A stretch of DNA of 64,000 bases, from assembly GCF_010183535.1 (NCBI RefSeq), contig NC_071331.1, forward strand, positions 2,356,001 through 2,420,000, written 5' to 3'. This DNA is from Caenorhabditis remanei. Lineage: Eukaryota; Nematoda; Chromadorea; Rhabditida; Rhabditidae. Below, piece by piece: positions 1-13,046 of the stretch. The position numbers and the translations under genes were made by a program. The notes under the pieces are model-generated. The model was given only the letters and a program-made list of their open reading frames with translations, did not search any database and was not told the DNA's origin. Each line of letters opens with the position of its first letter. The stretch's first letter is position 1.

Positions 1-640
1 CGAAACCGATGAAAAATGAATAAATTGTTTATTTTCCGCAGTGGGGATCAAACTATGATCTTCAGATTGGTGCCAAAAAGCTGAAAACAAAAAAAAACAA
101 AAATATTTTTCCATCATTTTTTCCACCATTTATGGCGGTCGGACCCGTTGGTTGTCAGATTTGTACCAAAAGCAAGGCTGTCAAAAAGGCCGTGGGCCGA
201 TTCTATATCTCAGTTCTCAGCCATGGAAAATTTTCGCTTCTTCAGGCGGTCGCCTTGTAGAGGACCAAAAGATTAGTCGATGTACAAAAATTCAGCCCAT
301 TTGGATAATCCGTGGCCTCGGCGGCCCTACAGGCCGGCCGTGCGACAGCCTTGACCAAAAGCCAAAAACAGAATGCAAAAAATGTTATGCTATGGCCGGT
401 GTCGAACCCCGGATCCTTGGAACCACAATAATACCTTTTTTTCAAAAATGAAAGGTATTCGTGTTTCACCGGCTTCGAAATGTCCGGTTTCGAAATGTCC
501 GTTTGCAATGTCCCAGAGTCGAAATTCGCACTGTGCTCTTTTTGGAGCAGCCTTTGAATTATCTCTCGTTTCCTATCAAAAATCTCTCGAGAAACATCTC
601 GAAATCCCGATCTCTCGAGAAAATATATCGAGAGCACACA
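1..640. other. unassigned, GC-richer segment at the left edge
   Basis: I recognise no gene here. The segment lacks the piRNA-type units that start near 640. Positions 130-420 are richer in G and C and contain several ACCAAAAG words and GGCCGG-type palindromes. Positions 470-500 hold a short tandem repeat of TTCGAAATGTCCG, and 585-640 holds repeated CTCTCGAGAA words. It is probably the end of a transposon or an unrelated insertion, but no terminal repeat or protein domain supports a class. Overlapping ORFs on both strands show no family signature. Confidence 0.3.
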
Positions 641-1966
641 CTGCTCGATGTTGCAGTTGGATTCAGAATCGGTTCCAATTATGATCATTCTCGTAATGAG
701 ATCAATGGAACAGTAATATCCGGTTCAGCATTTGGCTTTTCTGTGAGATCGCTTGTGTGTCCGGATGTCTTTGTATACTTAAGAATTTTCCGTGAACAAG
801 ATTGTCTGAGACTGACACATAATCGGTCAATTTGAATACTTTTAGAAACACATAATTTTGATCCGTTTGTTCAGATATCCTTTATTTTTATTTTCCTCTT
901 CTATTGCATCCCTTGGTTACCCAATATCATAATTTTTGAACAATATTTTTTTCTGATTTGAAAACGTTGCAACTATACTTGATCATTTGCTAAAACTAAA
1001 TCTTTGCAGATAATAAATACTTGAAATATTAGGTTTTCAGACTTGGGGTGCCTGTCTGTGTGTCCGTTTTTGTTATCATTCTGTGTTTTTGATGAAAATT
1101 AAAAAAAAGAAAAGAATACCAACATAACATCTCATACCCAAAAAGACACTTCTAAAACAGGCCATTTTATAAATCTTTTTTGACACTTTTGTTTCTAGCT
1201 ATATGGATTCCAGAAAATGTTTGTTTCAGTTACTACGGAAGAAAGTGTCCCTGCTCGGCAGTCTCATTGAAAAGCGCATACTTTTCGTGTCTCCAAAATG
1301 AAACAATTCCGAAACAGGACCCTTTGTTCGTCAGTGTATATGTGCGTTCTGATTCAAATTTTGATACACATTTGTTAGTCTGTTCATTGATTAGTTCATA
1401 GAACCTTTCCGTATCTCAATCAATACTGAAGAAGCATTATCAGGAGTGGTGGATGTTTCTGAACAAAACTATTTGAAACATTATTTTTCCATTTTCCATA
1501 AACAAGTGAGTAATGTTCGGTATTGGGATGTATGGACGTCTGTTACTCTAAGAGCACGGAACAAAAAGAAAATCTAGAAATGGAAGAAAATTGAATCGTG
1601 AAACCGAAAATTTTCAAGATACTGACCTTTTTTTGGCCAACTAATAATAAACAGGTGTCTGGAAGACAGTTGGCCGCACCCGTTTATTGTTATTTTAAAA
1701 GTTAGAAAATTCCTCGGACTAGCCTGATACCACTATTATTCTTGAATAAGAGATTCATGAAACCGGAAACCATTATTGTTCTTTCATTCCGTTTTTCGGG
1801 AATCTTTAATATATATATATATATGCGTTCAGCACTACTACCAATGTCGAATACCAGAATAGATGTATGGTATACCAATTTTGAAAATTTTTCATTTCTG
1901 AGTAAAAACTGTCCGGTATGCCCATGTATGCCCACTTCTACATACATTTGTGCACGTGGATGTGAA

Positions 1967-1987
1967 TGGCCTTTGCAATGTGAAAAA
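1967..1987 (-). ncRNA. predicted 21U-RNA (piRNA)
   Basis: The exact core lies at 2016-2023 on the minus strand. The tetramer TATT (YRNT) ends 29 nt downstream of the core, so the T at 1987 is the predicted 5' U. The whole unit is repeated nearly unchanged with its core at 53030. The 5' end is a prediction from spacing only; a second YRNT (CATT) exists 10 nt further on. Confidence 0.3.
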
Positions 1988-2792
1988 ATAGAAACGCTTC
2001 TAGTTATGTCAGTTTTGAAACAGAAATTTAAATGAAAAAGTTGTTAAGAACGATTTTCGTCAGAGAACGAAATTGAAACAAAAACCATCATATCGCATCA
2101 AAATGTTTTCTGGGTAAAACATATTCAAATTTAGTTTGTTTGCCTTGCGCTTTACTGCCTTTCTATCATGAAGTTGCTGAAAATCAATGCCAATGATATA
2201 AATTCTGGCATATTCATATTAGGGCTTATCATTTCTGAGCAAAAACTGTCCGGTATGTTCATGTAACCACTTCTGGATTTTCGTAATTGGACAAAGTAGA
2301 AACGAAAGACATCATTCCACATCAAAATGGTTTATGGATTGAGTATTTTTAAGATTTCGCTTGTTTGATTTTCTAAGTGTAAACCTGTGTCTCCGAGACT
2401 GCGTGTTTACAAAACCATTTCTTGAAAACATCTGAAACAGGGAATTTCGAAAAATTCAAGAAAAACTTTTGTTTGATTTTCTAAGTGTGAAATTTGTGCT
2501 TTGCTGCCTGTCTGTGATGAACTTTCTGAAAACACCTAATTTTCGGTACCAAATTCTGAAATACTCAATTGACAAGGGAACCCCAAGACCATGCAAATGC
2601 TTTTTTGGCGTAAACTTTCAGGATAGGTTAACAATGGTCTGAAAAGATGTTCCTGAGATTTTTGAAATCCGCCCGACACTTTCAGCCGAGTTATGAGCTC
2701 TCAAAGTTTTGCTCAGATTTTTTAAACCTCATTTTCTCGCTCGGAAAAATTTTTCAAAATATCTCTGCCCTCTAATTGCCACGTATTCGTCT

Positions 2793-2866
2793 GGCCGGTT
2801 GGCCGAGGGGATGTACGCTGGGATGGTGATCAAAGTGTTGGGGGTTCGTTTCCCCTTTTGGTATTC
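2793..2866 (+). pseudogene. tRNA-like sequence with A and B boxes, copy 1
   Basis: A perfect A-box-like word TGGCCGAGGGG (2800-2810) is followed 43 bp later by a B-box-like word GGTTCGTTTCC (2843-2853). The latter sits in a possible T-arm of GGGGG and CCCCT around a TTCG loop. The A-box resembles tRNA-Leu/Ser. The acceptor stem does not pair, so this is at best a tRNA pseudogene or tRNA-derived repeat. It is repeated identically at 53812-53885 as part of the segmental duplication. Whether TFIIIC could still bind is unknown. Confidence 0.35.
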
Positions 2867-5800
2867 TTTTGGAGTACAGCTAAGAAATTCACGAAAAGGA
2901 TCGTATCGAGATATCAAAACTTCTGGTTCCAATAATAGTTAATAGTCTTTCTGTATCAGCAATAAACTCAATGTCAAACTTGAATGCTTATTTCTCAATG
3001 AAACGATAACCAGGTATTCAGAAGAGTCCATGTTCATTCAGAAACCTAAACAGCGGCAAAGGAGGAAAATTATGGAGTGAGAAAGCGTTTTTTCTTCAGA
3101 AGTCAAATTTTCAAATTTCTTTGAAACAATAACTTTATGAAATTCTGTTCAGTAGTGCTGTTCCATCGATAGTTTTTTAACTTTTGAGTTTTTATTTTGA
3201 GGGACTACTGCTCGGAAATATTTTTGCTTTCATATGAAATTTCCAGGAAACAGTACTCACCATTTTTTAATAGAATGTTTGTCTGTGTGTCGAAGGCTGT
3301 CAGCTTGTTACCGGCCTGTTTCATTTTCTCCTTATCTGGATGTCTGGTTGCTCCTTTGTCAGTCCTTTCAACAGTTTTTTTTCAACAGATTTTTTCAGAA
3401 TCAATTTCATTGAGAAATATTGTGCATGGCTGTGTCACAGAATATCTGGATGTAAATTACTACGATTGTCTTTCTGTTATTAGGGATCACCATCGTTGAT
3501 ATTGCGTGTCTTCAAAATCATTTCTTAAAAATATGCATCTGAAACAGGGAATTTCTAAACATTCGAGTGGTGTCATCACGTCCAATTTTTTTTGATTGTA
3601 ACAAATTAAACCAAAAACCTGTTTCTCAAACCAACATTTTTGTGTTTCAGAATCTACTAATAACAAGTTTTTCTTTTTTTTTGCTGCTTTTTTTCACGCA
3701 CTTCATAATCAAATTCTATGCATTTTTACGACACCTTCCGAGACTCAATAATCTCCATGTGATTTTCAAATAGTACCATTAGGGAGTTCTGTTTTTGGAA
3801 ACCGTGATTTCTTCGTTCATTGATACCTTTTTCGAAATTTCGGTTTTTTCTTTCTTGAAGATGAGAACATGCTAATGAAGTACCACAAATATTTACGAGT
3901 GTTCCATAACTGTAAGTTTTGAGTTTCTGTTGTTTATACATTCGTAAAATCGAACTGTGATATAAAGTGAATACAGGCACTGTAATTCCTCGATTAAACA
4001 TATAATCTAAAACAGTGAAATCGAGGAAGTTGATATTGCGACTGCTGATGTTCTGTTCTTTCATGGTCTTGTCGATTCATCTTTGTTTAATCGTATACCT
4101 GGATGCTTTAAAAAAATAATAACTTCACGTCTGAACTTCCGCTTGATGATAGGTTTTTGAAACAGTGCATTACTGTTACTCATTTGTTCAGTATTTCATG
4201 GAGCGTTCGTTTAGATGAAACTCGATATATTGGGCGCAATGTCTGGTGAATTTATGAATTCAAATGAAATGTTCATAGAACAGAGAAAATATGATTTTTC
4301 TGGAAAACTGCTTTTACTTGTAAATTCTTAAATGTACAGTTATTGAAATCTCAAACCTCATTCGCGCAGAGTACTATCCAACCATGAGACGGTTTGTAAA
4401 AAAAACTCTTTGAAATTGTTTTTAGAAAAAAACTGTCCGCTCGGCGATTGCGGTTTTTGGTGAATACCTGAATGACTGTGTTGTCTGTCAGTCTTTCTTG
4501 TGGATCTGTAACAACACAGTGATTGTGTGAAATCAAAATTGTATCAGAATGAAATGTCCTTGTCACAGTACAATTTAATTGACTAAGCATGATGATCACC
4601 CCGAAGAACCTTTCTGGAAACAGAAAATGTTAAACATAAGTCTTGTATATCTGTGAGTTCAGTAGTCTAAACCACTTTCGTGTTGAAAAACGTTTGGTAA
4701 TTAAATTGGGTGACTGCAATAGTTCTCAGTGGTATTCGTTTGATTTGTAGAAAAAAAACATATGATATTGTGACCCACTTCATCTGCTACCAGATCAAAC
4801 AATACCGAAACTGTAATTCTCATAAGTTTCTTTTTAAGAAGTTCGTTTATCGATGTATCCGAACGTCCAACTAGAACCTATTTTTCCGGAAAAAGTTATC
4901 CTAATGGTTTGACAAAATTACTATTCTACAAAAGAAGCTCATTTATTTATTCATTTACTTATTTATTTTTTGGCTATTCTGCAAAATCGTTTTGTGACCG
5001 GGACCGGATGTCTGTCAATACTCAACAATTCGTCTTGAACAAGATTGTCTGAGAAAACAGCACAGCTTCTGCTGCTTATGGCATGTTACCGGTCAGTTTG
5101 AAAACTTTTAGAAACACTGAATTTTGGTCTATGTGTCCAGATATCCTTGATTCAGATTTTCCTCTTCCATTGCTTCAGAATCTTTGTTAACTTTTAAACA
5201 ATTCTTGTCAGATTCGAAATAATTTCGACGGAGTATTTGCTAAACCTAATTCATTGCAGATAAGACATTTTTGAAACACTAGGTTTCCAGATTTGGTGTT
5301 TCTATCTGTGTGTCCGTTTTTGTTATCATTAGTTGTTGTAATGGCTGATCAGCGAAACAATGGAAGTGATCACCAACACAACATCTCATACATACCCAGT
5401 AAGTCATTTCTAACACAGGGAATTTTTGAAATGTTTTTTTGACACTTTTGTCTCTGTCAATTCGGATTTCAGAAAATGTGAGGATGTTATTAATCGCATA
5501 TTCTCTGTGTCTCCGGAATGAAACGAATCCAAAACAGTAACATTTGTTCCTCAGCGTATTTGTGTGTGCTGGTCCTAATTTTAATAAATATCTGTTAGTT
5601 TGTTCATTGATCAGTCTATAGAATCTTTGCGTATACTGAAGAAGAATTATGAGAAGTTGTGCATGTTCCTAAACAAAACTATTTTGAAACATTATTTTTC
5701 CATTTTCCATAAACAAATGTTTAATTTTCGGTAATGTGTCCGGAAATTTTCAAGATACTAATATTTTTTATTTTCTCTGCCCGAAAAAGGGTAAACAGGT

Positions 5801-8421
5801 GTCCGGACTGACCACCCCCGTTTTGTTGGATCAACTTTTTCCTTGTTTTCCATGATATCCCAACACGAACTGAGTGACACTCACCAAGCCAGCCAATACA
5901 TGAAAATTCATAGAAACAGTGAAAGTTAGAAAAAGTAAACCTTGATGTTCTGCGTTCTGCAGACTAAAATAACACAATAATAAACAGTTTCTGAATTGAA
6001 GCACTCTAAAAAAGTAAATAGTATTTGCAATCCATCAAGCATTTGGAGTTTCGTGTGTCTCTCATTTCTGTTGCATCGGTGTTTTCTTCAAATTGATGAA
6101 AATGTTCTTATCTCTTCATCAACAAATTGAGAAACGTTCGATTTTTGAAACATCTTGTTTTTGAAGCAGTCTCACTATTCTTCCCTGTCACTGCAAATTT
6201 TCAATTTGTTAATAGATAACAAATTCAAGAAACACAAAGATTTTGTAAATTTTCAGCTTTTAAATCAAAAAACAGTGAAGTTGATGCAGTCAGCGTGTCT
6301 CCCATAAACGAAGCTCATGAAACAATAGTTCCATTTTTCAGGTTCAAAACAATTTCTTGGTTCCTCCTGTTGTGTGTCCGGATGTCCAATTGTCCATAAG
6401 CATGTTCATTTTCCATTATTCCATGAAATTCCTATTTACAAATGAGAATGTAATGAAACAGATAAATGTTTCTGCATATACAGATGTATCCCAATTATAG
6501 ATTTCTATAATTTTGACTTCTTATTTGAAATAATACCTCATACTTAACACTGCTTCCGAAAGAAACACCTTTGAAACAATATATTTTGTTCGGAAAGATC
6601 GATAAAATAAAACAAAAATATTTAACGTTAATTTTTGAATAAGTTGTGCATATATTTTTCTCTTAAAAGAATTTTTTAACGAAACATTCCCGAAACTTTT
6701 ACTTTTCCCAGGTAAAACATTCATGGAACAGTGATACACCATATCCATTCATTCTGTTCGTCGGTCTATGTGTTTTTGTGTCCTCAGTTTTGTTTATTTT
6801 GTTGCGAGAATGAGATTAGAGGTAATTTTTCGAGAGATCCGCGCTTATCGAAATTACATTGGCCAAGTAATTTCCGAATTGAAAAACAGTAAATTTGATG
6901 AGTTAGTGTCTTTGTACTTTTCCTCTTTCTAGTCCATAGCGAGCAATGGAATCTCAAGGCTTCATTATGTATATAACTTATTATCTGTTACGTTCAAATT
7001 CTAAATAAATCGATTGTCAAGCGCTAATATTAATTTTGCTTTCCAGGATTTTTAAAGGAGGACTGAAGCCATATGTTTTATTGCAGGGACCGGTAGTTTA
7101 GAAATTTTGAAGAAACTTTTGTCGTTGACGCATATCACTATAAATTCAAATAAATTTCAGTTCTCCTGACTCAAAACGAGCCTAGGTGGAAGAATTTTCC
7201 CGCGATTTTTTCCAGCAAGTTTTTCGTGTGTTTCCAATAATATCGCAAAAAAGAAAACCTACGAAAACTTGTTGGAGAAATAGAGAAAACGAGGAATTGA
7301 ACGAAAATCTTGTCCGAGAGGACTACAGCGACACGCGGTAAAAACAAAATCAAACTTCTTTGTCATAGTTTTGATAGGATATCCATGAAATAGTGTATTC
7401 TTTTCCTATTTTTATTTACTTCCGTTTTTTTTTTACTTTTTTTTTTTTGTCGGAGTGTAAACAATGTATATATTTGTATTCTTCATTTTACCAAACTATA
7501 ATTGTCTGATATTTATACTGCCCGGATAAAATATTTAAGTGAAACGGAAACTCGATATTACCGGTTTGTTTTCATTTCAGCAAAGAATTCATTTATATCG
7601 TGTGAACAAAAATCAAACTGGAAGTGTTAGAAATTCAACAAATCTGAACAATCTGATGTTGGAAGTTTTACTCGAGATGTCGAAATTCACTACGTGCAGA
7701 TTAAACCGATAATACATAACTGTGAGAAAACAAAAATGCTCATTTGTGTGACCTCTCGGAAACAGATAATTTTTGAGAACAGCTTTTTTTCAAGTCTTTT
7801 AAAATCAGCTCTTAGTTCGGATTTGATGACTGTTTCTAAATAAAAACTATTTGAAGCGGTGAGTTTTGTGTTCGTTATCCTTGTTTGGCTGTTCAGAACC
7901 CTTCTTTTCAATATGCTAAGTGTTTTATTTTTATTTTTGTAATTGAACCTTCTTTGTGTCTTCTAGGTTTTCAAGATTCTATCAGTCTCAACTACACTGG
8001 CGGATGAAATTTTTAGATTCTCTTCAATTTTCCGCCTCACCCCTTAATATTTTTAAATCTACTCTCAATGAACTAATAGTTTAATATCAAAGTCATTTTT
8101 CAAAATAATTATTCAGAAACAGTAATTTTATGTTTTAATAATTTTTTTCTATTTCCTTTTGTCTAGAGTATCGATGCACCTATGTTGGTGCTGTTAGATA
8201 TGGTTAAGAGGAAACATCGTCAGAAAGAAGCTGTAATACATTTGTTTTCAACCGTGTCTGAATGAGCACTTCTTTTAACAGTCTGTATTTTTGTTAAGCC
8301 CAATACCTTCATGGCCGCGGAAAGACTTGTAACAGGAAGGTAGTCGAATAGGGTACCCAAAATGTTGAAGAATATTTGAAGTTCTTTGTGAATCTATTTT
8401 TTGTTAAAATTTAAATAAAAT

Positions 8422-8519
8422 GAGAAATGTCTCTTTTTCTCTAAGTCTCTCAATTTCGCACACAATTTCCTTCGGTTTCAGTAAAGCGCGGTTGTAAGAA
8501 GTGTGCCGCGCTCTAATAG
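8422..8519. mobile_element. 145-bp TIR MITE family, left-truncated copy
   Basis: This is the right part of the repeat that is complete at 36734-36878 and 38576-38720. It ends in GTGCCGCGCTCTAATAG. The left terminal repeat is missing, so this copy is truncated or the left end was lost after duplication. Confidence 0.5.
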
Positions 8520-10164
8520 AATGATAAAATATTTTCAAAGGAGAAATTTTTCAAAAATTTTTCAAAAATTATTGGGTGTCTGCCTGTCATGTCTGTCAAA
8601 CCAGATGAACCATCGTGATTAACGGACAACAAAACTGTACCTGGAAGGAACAGCTTTGAAACCGCATTTTCCTGTTTTTTCCTGTTCTGTTTCTGTATAT
8701 TCGGATGTCCACTGAATCTATTTTTACGTAACATTTGTAAGGAAAAAATCGATCAAGTATTACGGGAGATCTGAATTGTTACTCGATAAAACATATCTGC
8801 AACAGTGATTCATGTGTTTGAAAAATATTAAGTTTTTGTTTAGAAATGTCCATATGTCGGCTAGCTTTCGAACGTTTGTTATTATGTCTTCAATAAAATC
8901 TCATGTGTGAGAAGAGCTTAGTTTGACCCTCCCTGTTTGGCAACAGTGCAACACGGTCCAGTTGTTCAGGTAGTTTCAAGATCGAATTATAGAGAAACGA
9001 AAGTTTTTTAAATCAAAAAGCGAAAACTTTGCAAAAATGTAGATTTTTAAAAACCATTTATCTGTGACGGGAGGATTTGAGACACGGCTTTTTTCCTCAC
9101 CGCAAAAATACTATTTCAATGAAGACCAGTCTGGTCTTATATATAAGTAAAAGATTTTTTTTTGAAAATAGTAAATTTTTGTTTGGGTACCTACTTCTAC
9201 CGAGTATTTGCAACGTGGCACTTCTTTATTTAAGTATTGTTCAGAACGGTAAATATATCTTGTTTTATTCCCAAAACGCTCGAATTACAATAATGAAATA
9301 TTTTGTCTGGGTGTGTTTTATGTTGCTCTAGTAACTGTCATTTTCTTTCAGATGTATGCGTGCTGGTTTATGTTCTTATCAAAGTAAATCAGAAGCGATG
9401 ATTTTGTATTTTTTCGCAAATTAAATTGGTCGTATTTCCCATTCGGATGTCAGGATATCTGCCGCCACTTGAACAATGCGTTAATACTCTTTTCACTAAC
9501 AGTCAAGTCCTGATGTTTCAAATCCAAATATAAAAGGAAACTACTACTGTAATGATATTTCTGAAAATGTTTACAGATATGGTGAAACCGAGGAAAATTG
9601 TCGTCTGAGATTGTAGAATGTCTCAGAAACAATTTGAAACCTTCGGTCTTAAAACAGTTTTTTCTTGAGCAAGTGATATAGAGAAAATGTCTGAAAATAA
9701 ATAAAACGATCAAACATCTACATTAAACTTGAAAACGTAGGTAGGAAACAGTCCCCAAAATTATTGTTTCTGCCATCCTCACTTTCCAAAATGCCTATTT
9801 GTCTCAGAAATCATATGAACATTATTTTAAGTAGAAAATTCACAGAACAGCAAGTTTGAATTTGACCGTTGTCTCCCAGATTTTGATAGATAGTCATGAG
9901 AGTATTATTACTTTCACAGAAAATGTAAGACAAGCAATTTTCGGAATCAATCCTGGACATATCAAATTCTAATCACAAATGTGTTTCTTATAAGACACTT
10001 GTGGAACATTATTTAACTTTCCGTAAAAATCGTTGTCTTTCGTGTTATTCATCTTGTCCAATTGTCCTTACTCTAAGTCGAAGAGTCTGCAAAAAATAAG
10101 GTAAAACATCCTAGACGTCTCTAAATAAACATTACGGTAAGCCATTTTATTGTTAATCAACAAA

Positions 10165-10185
10165 AAAACTTTGTAAATTGAATAA
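10165..10185 (-). ncRNA. predicted 21U-RNA, left member of a divergent pair
   Basis: The exact core at 10215-10222 faces left. The YRNT tetramer TGTT ends 30 nt downstream, at 10185. The neighbouring plus-strand core at 10240 faces right, with only 17 nt between the two cores, so the pair has the layout of a divergent promoter. In the B2 paralog (38358) the minus core is kept but the plus core has decayed to a CTTTTTCA-like word. Confidence 0.35.
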
Positions 10186-10274
10186 ACAGATAATCAAATT
10201 GTAAATCAAGAATATGAAACAGAAATACGTCATTATTTACTGTTTCAGTGTCTGTTCAACTTTTGATCGTTTAA

Positions 10275-10295
10275 TTTTTCGAAACTGGTAGCTAT
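10275..10295 (+). ncRNA. predicted 21U-RNA, right member of a divergent pair
   Basis: The exact CTGTTTCA lies at 10240-10247 on the plus strand. TAAT, which fits YRNT, ends 28 nt downstream at 10275. This is one of only eight exact plus-strand cores in the window. Confidence 0.35.
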
Positions 10296-13046
10296 CCATT
10301 CCTAGAAAACAAAAAATTAATTGTTCCAAACGAAGCTTTTGAAAGAATAACTGTTTTTCATTGAACACAAATATATGTTTTATTTGAAACCGGGATGCTC
10401 CGAGTGTAGCGTTCCAAACAAAACTGGGTCAGCTAATTTGAATGCAAAAAACATGCGTAATTTTTTTCGCAATTAAAAAACCACATTTTCCACTTGAGAT
10501 TAAGATCTCACGAAGTTCAAAATACTATTTCCACGAACTGTTCGTTTTTTTTTCAGTTTCGAGAGCTGGATATTATTCAGGCATAAGTTTTCAAGATGAT
10601 TTGCTGAGAGTCGTAGGGTCAATCATTAAATACGAATAGAGTACTTTCTAAAAGTGAAAATATTTTTGTGAATTGAAAACTTAATCGTAATCAAGCAAGT
10701 CAAATAAACTACAACATATTCGCTTGTTTTTAAGGTTAATAGGATCAGTGACTTGTGATAGAGTAGTATTTTGCGTATCCTTATTTGAAAGAACTGAGAA
10801 CCCTAAAAGTAAGAATAAATAACAATAATGGTAACTGATTAGTGAGCACAACAAAAAATCATATATAACTTTTTAGGCAAGAATGAAACCGTGCATTTTG
10901 ATTAGGAGCTTCACCAAACCTGCACAAATTAATATTGAAATTTGTCTTTTCTGAATTTGATTGAAAAATCGATTGATTATGAATTTAGGATTCGCAGACA
11001 CTCGAATTAAACCTATGAAAAAAACCGTTATTCTGATTGTGAATACGAAGAACAAGTAGGTTGAGCATCTTTAAAGTTTATGATAATTATGAAACTGTAA
11101 GAAAACAACTAACTAACTAACGATGAAAAAAATTAACTGAAAGAAGAAAATGTTTCGAAACAGAAATAAGTGAAAAATCTGTAAAAGTCCAAAAACCACT
11201 GCGCCAATTCAAAACAAGAGCATAATTTTTGCATTTTGTCAAACTGCCAATGCTCGATTAAGGATACCACAAACTATTTTAATTCTGACCCCGAATTAAT
11301 AGATCTGAAAACATGTTTGCTTTGTTACAATCGTGAAACAGTCATTTGGAATTGGTCATCATCAATCAGAAAGAGAAAATCTCTAATCTTTTCTGTTTCA
11401 ATAATTAGTCAAAAAAAATGTGTATTTTTCATCATTACTTTGATGATCGGAGCTATTTTTGCTACTTGATGTTTTCGGGCATGATCACTTTGGGTTGGAA
11501 ATGGGCGTGACCTGAAACCTAATATCCAAAAAGCATATGTTTCGATAATAGTAAGTCACTGAATTCCCGGTTCCAAAGATGCCGATGCTGATATGTAACT
11601 CAATACCATGTTTAAGCAACCAAAACTGATTTTCCGGTGTATAAACTTCTGATATCAAAAACTAGAAACAGACAGAAATATTTTCTTGATGAAATTCTTT
11701 GTCGGGAGCTGTACTAATAATTTTTTTACGTTCTTGATTTTTTAATGAAAGTGAGAAACAGTAACAGTTTGGTTGTAAATAGTCAGTGTCCACAATTTTT
11801 TCAAACGGTTTAATTATTTTTTCAGAAAATTGATCAAAGTTCACAGTCGACTCAAACAGAAACCCATTCCACCCTCTTGGCATCATAAATTATTGTTTGC
11901 ATATAAACGACAATTTTACTTTTCTCCTTTGAGCGCTTTCAGATTCCAAAAGAGTCCTAAATTGATTAAATTTGGATTTTTTTAGATTCAGACGATGTTT
12001 TTACAAGGTCTGAATGTGTATTCGGATATCAAATTTGTTCCAAGCGTTAATTTTTTCGTTATAAAAACTTTATGTTTCGTAGAAATGTTTTTGATGTTGT
12101 TCGATAATCCGTATAATTGTTTAACTTTAATTACTTTTATAGCATATAAATGTTTACAGCCATGTACATATAATCACGTAAAAATATAATCAAGGGCATG
12201 TGAGTCTTTATTATCAAACTCGTTCAGTACAAATTCCAAGTAATGTGAACTTAAAAATGGTCCACATGACAACTAGTGAATTTGTCAACATGCCAATAAA
12301 ATTACTGTTGTGTAACCAAAATAAATAATTTGTGTTTTGTGTTCATAACAGTACTGAGTCCATAACACAAAAGTCTGAAGCTTTCGTTATATTTCATTTG
12401 CCAATAATCAGAACTACATTTCAAAAACCAACAAATTTTCAAGCGGCCTTGACAGATTTCCGTTGTTTTTTGTTCAGAAAATGGGTAGAGAAGACATGTT
12501 GAGTATCCTTAACAATTCCTATAATTGCATCCTTATTTCGGATAATCGTAATATTTAAATCAACAGAAATTGAAAATTAATCTTCACTTAAGTAAGTGCT
12601 GTTACAGTAAACATTATTAGTCACTAAAAACTCATAATTTAGTTTCTGATCTGTAAACTACTGTATATAATAGTAACGAATCCATTGAATTCCTGAATAT
12701 CAGAAATTCATAATAATTGATATATTCCATTGAGGTACTTTATGACTACTAAGTAATGTCCTGTTTCCCTAACTAAATTCATAGAAATTGTATTATTCAT
12801 TTCATTCGTGTTGAACGACATTAGTCTGTATTTTTTTCAAACTTTCTGTTGCTGCTTCAAACTAATATTAATATCCAACTGTATAGGAAACTATGTTGCG
12901 ACAGCCCCAAACATTCTAGCACTGATGTTATGATAATATAACTTCTAACATCCCAGTCTAATACAGTAGAAAAAAGTGCAGGAGTATTTTCTCTAGTCAT
13001 ACAAATTTAGTGTCTACTATGCTGTGCTTATTGTTACAGGCCCAGG

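Larger units (their letters stand above)
640..7360 (-). repeat. piRNA (21U-RNA) promoter array, block A1
   Basis: This stretch has no protein gene. It is built of diverged units of about 130-170 bp, each with a GAAACAG-like word. Exact TGAAACAG cores (CTGTTTCA on the minus strand) start at 2016, 2433, 3540, 4158 and 6454. Near-matches include 706 (TGGAACAG), about 1155 (TAAAACAG), 1302 (CGAAACAG), 1757 (TGAAACCG), 3244 and 4617 (GGAAACAG). CTGTTTCA is the known core of the Caenorhabditis type I piRNA promoter, recognised by the SNPC-4/PRDE-1 machinery, and the piRNA lies about 40 nt downstream on the motif strand. From 640 to about 1820 the block is nearly the same as 46596-47780. From about 1900 to 3760 it is nearly the same as 52915-54780. 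After that it continues as a more diverged copy up to about 6150. Assignment to piRNA is inference from the motif; small-RNA data would settle it. Confidence 0.75.

Noticed and set aside
385..425. B-box-like GGTTCGACACC on the minus strand near 400
   Set aside because: There is no A-box at a suitable distance and the stems do not fold as a tRNA. It is too short to support a tRNA or SINE call.
242..688. 148-aa minus-strand ORF near the left edge
   Set aside because: It overlaps two other frames on the opposite strand, crosses from the unassigned segment into the array, and shows no family signature.
3197..3499. 100-aa ORF repeated unchanged at 54217-54519
   Set aside because: Identity comes from the recent segmental duplication of noncoding DNA. 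The translation contains core and GGATGTC words and has no domain, so conservation at protein level cannot be inferred.
7171..7353. 60-aa ORF with an inverted repeat (7211-7277) as a possible MITE
   Set aside because: The inverted match is short and imperfect, no target-site duplication is seen, and the frame has no domain.
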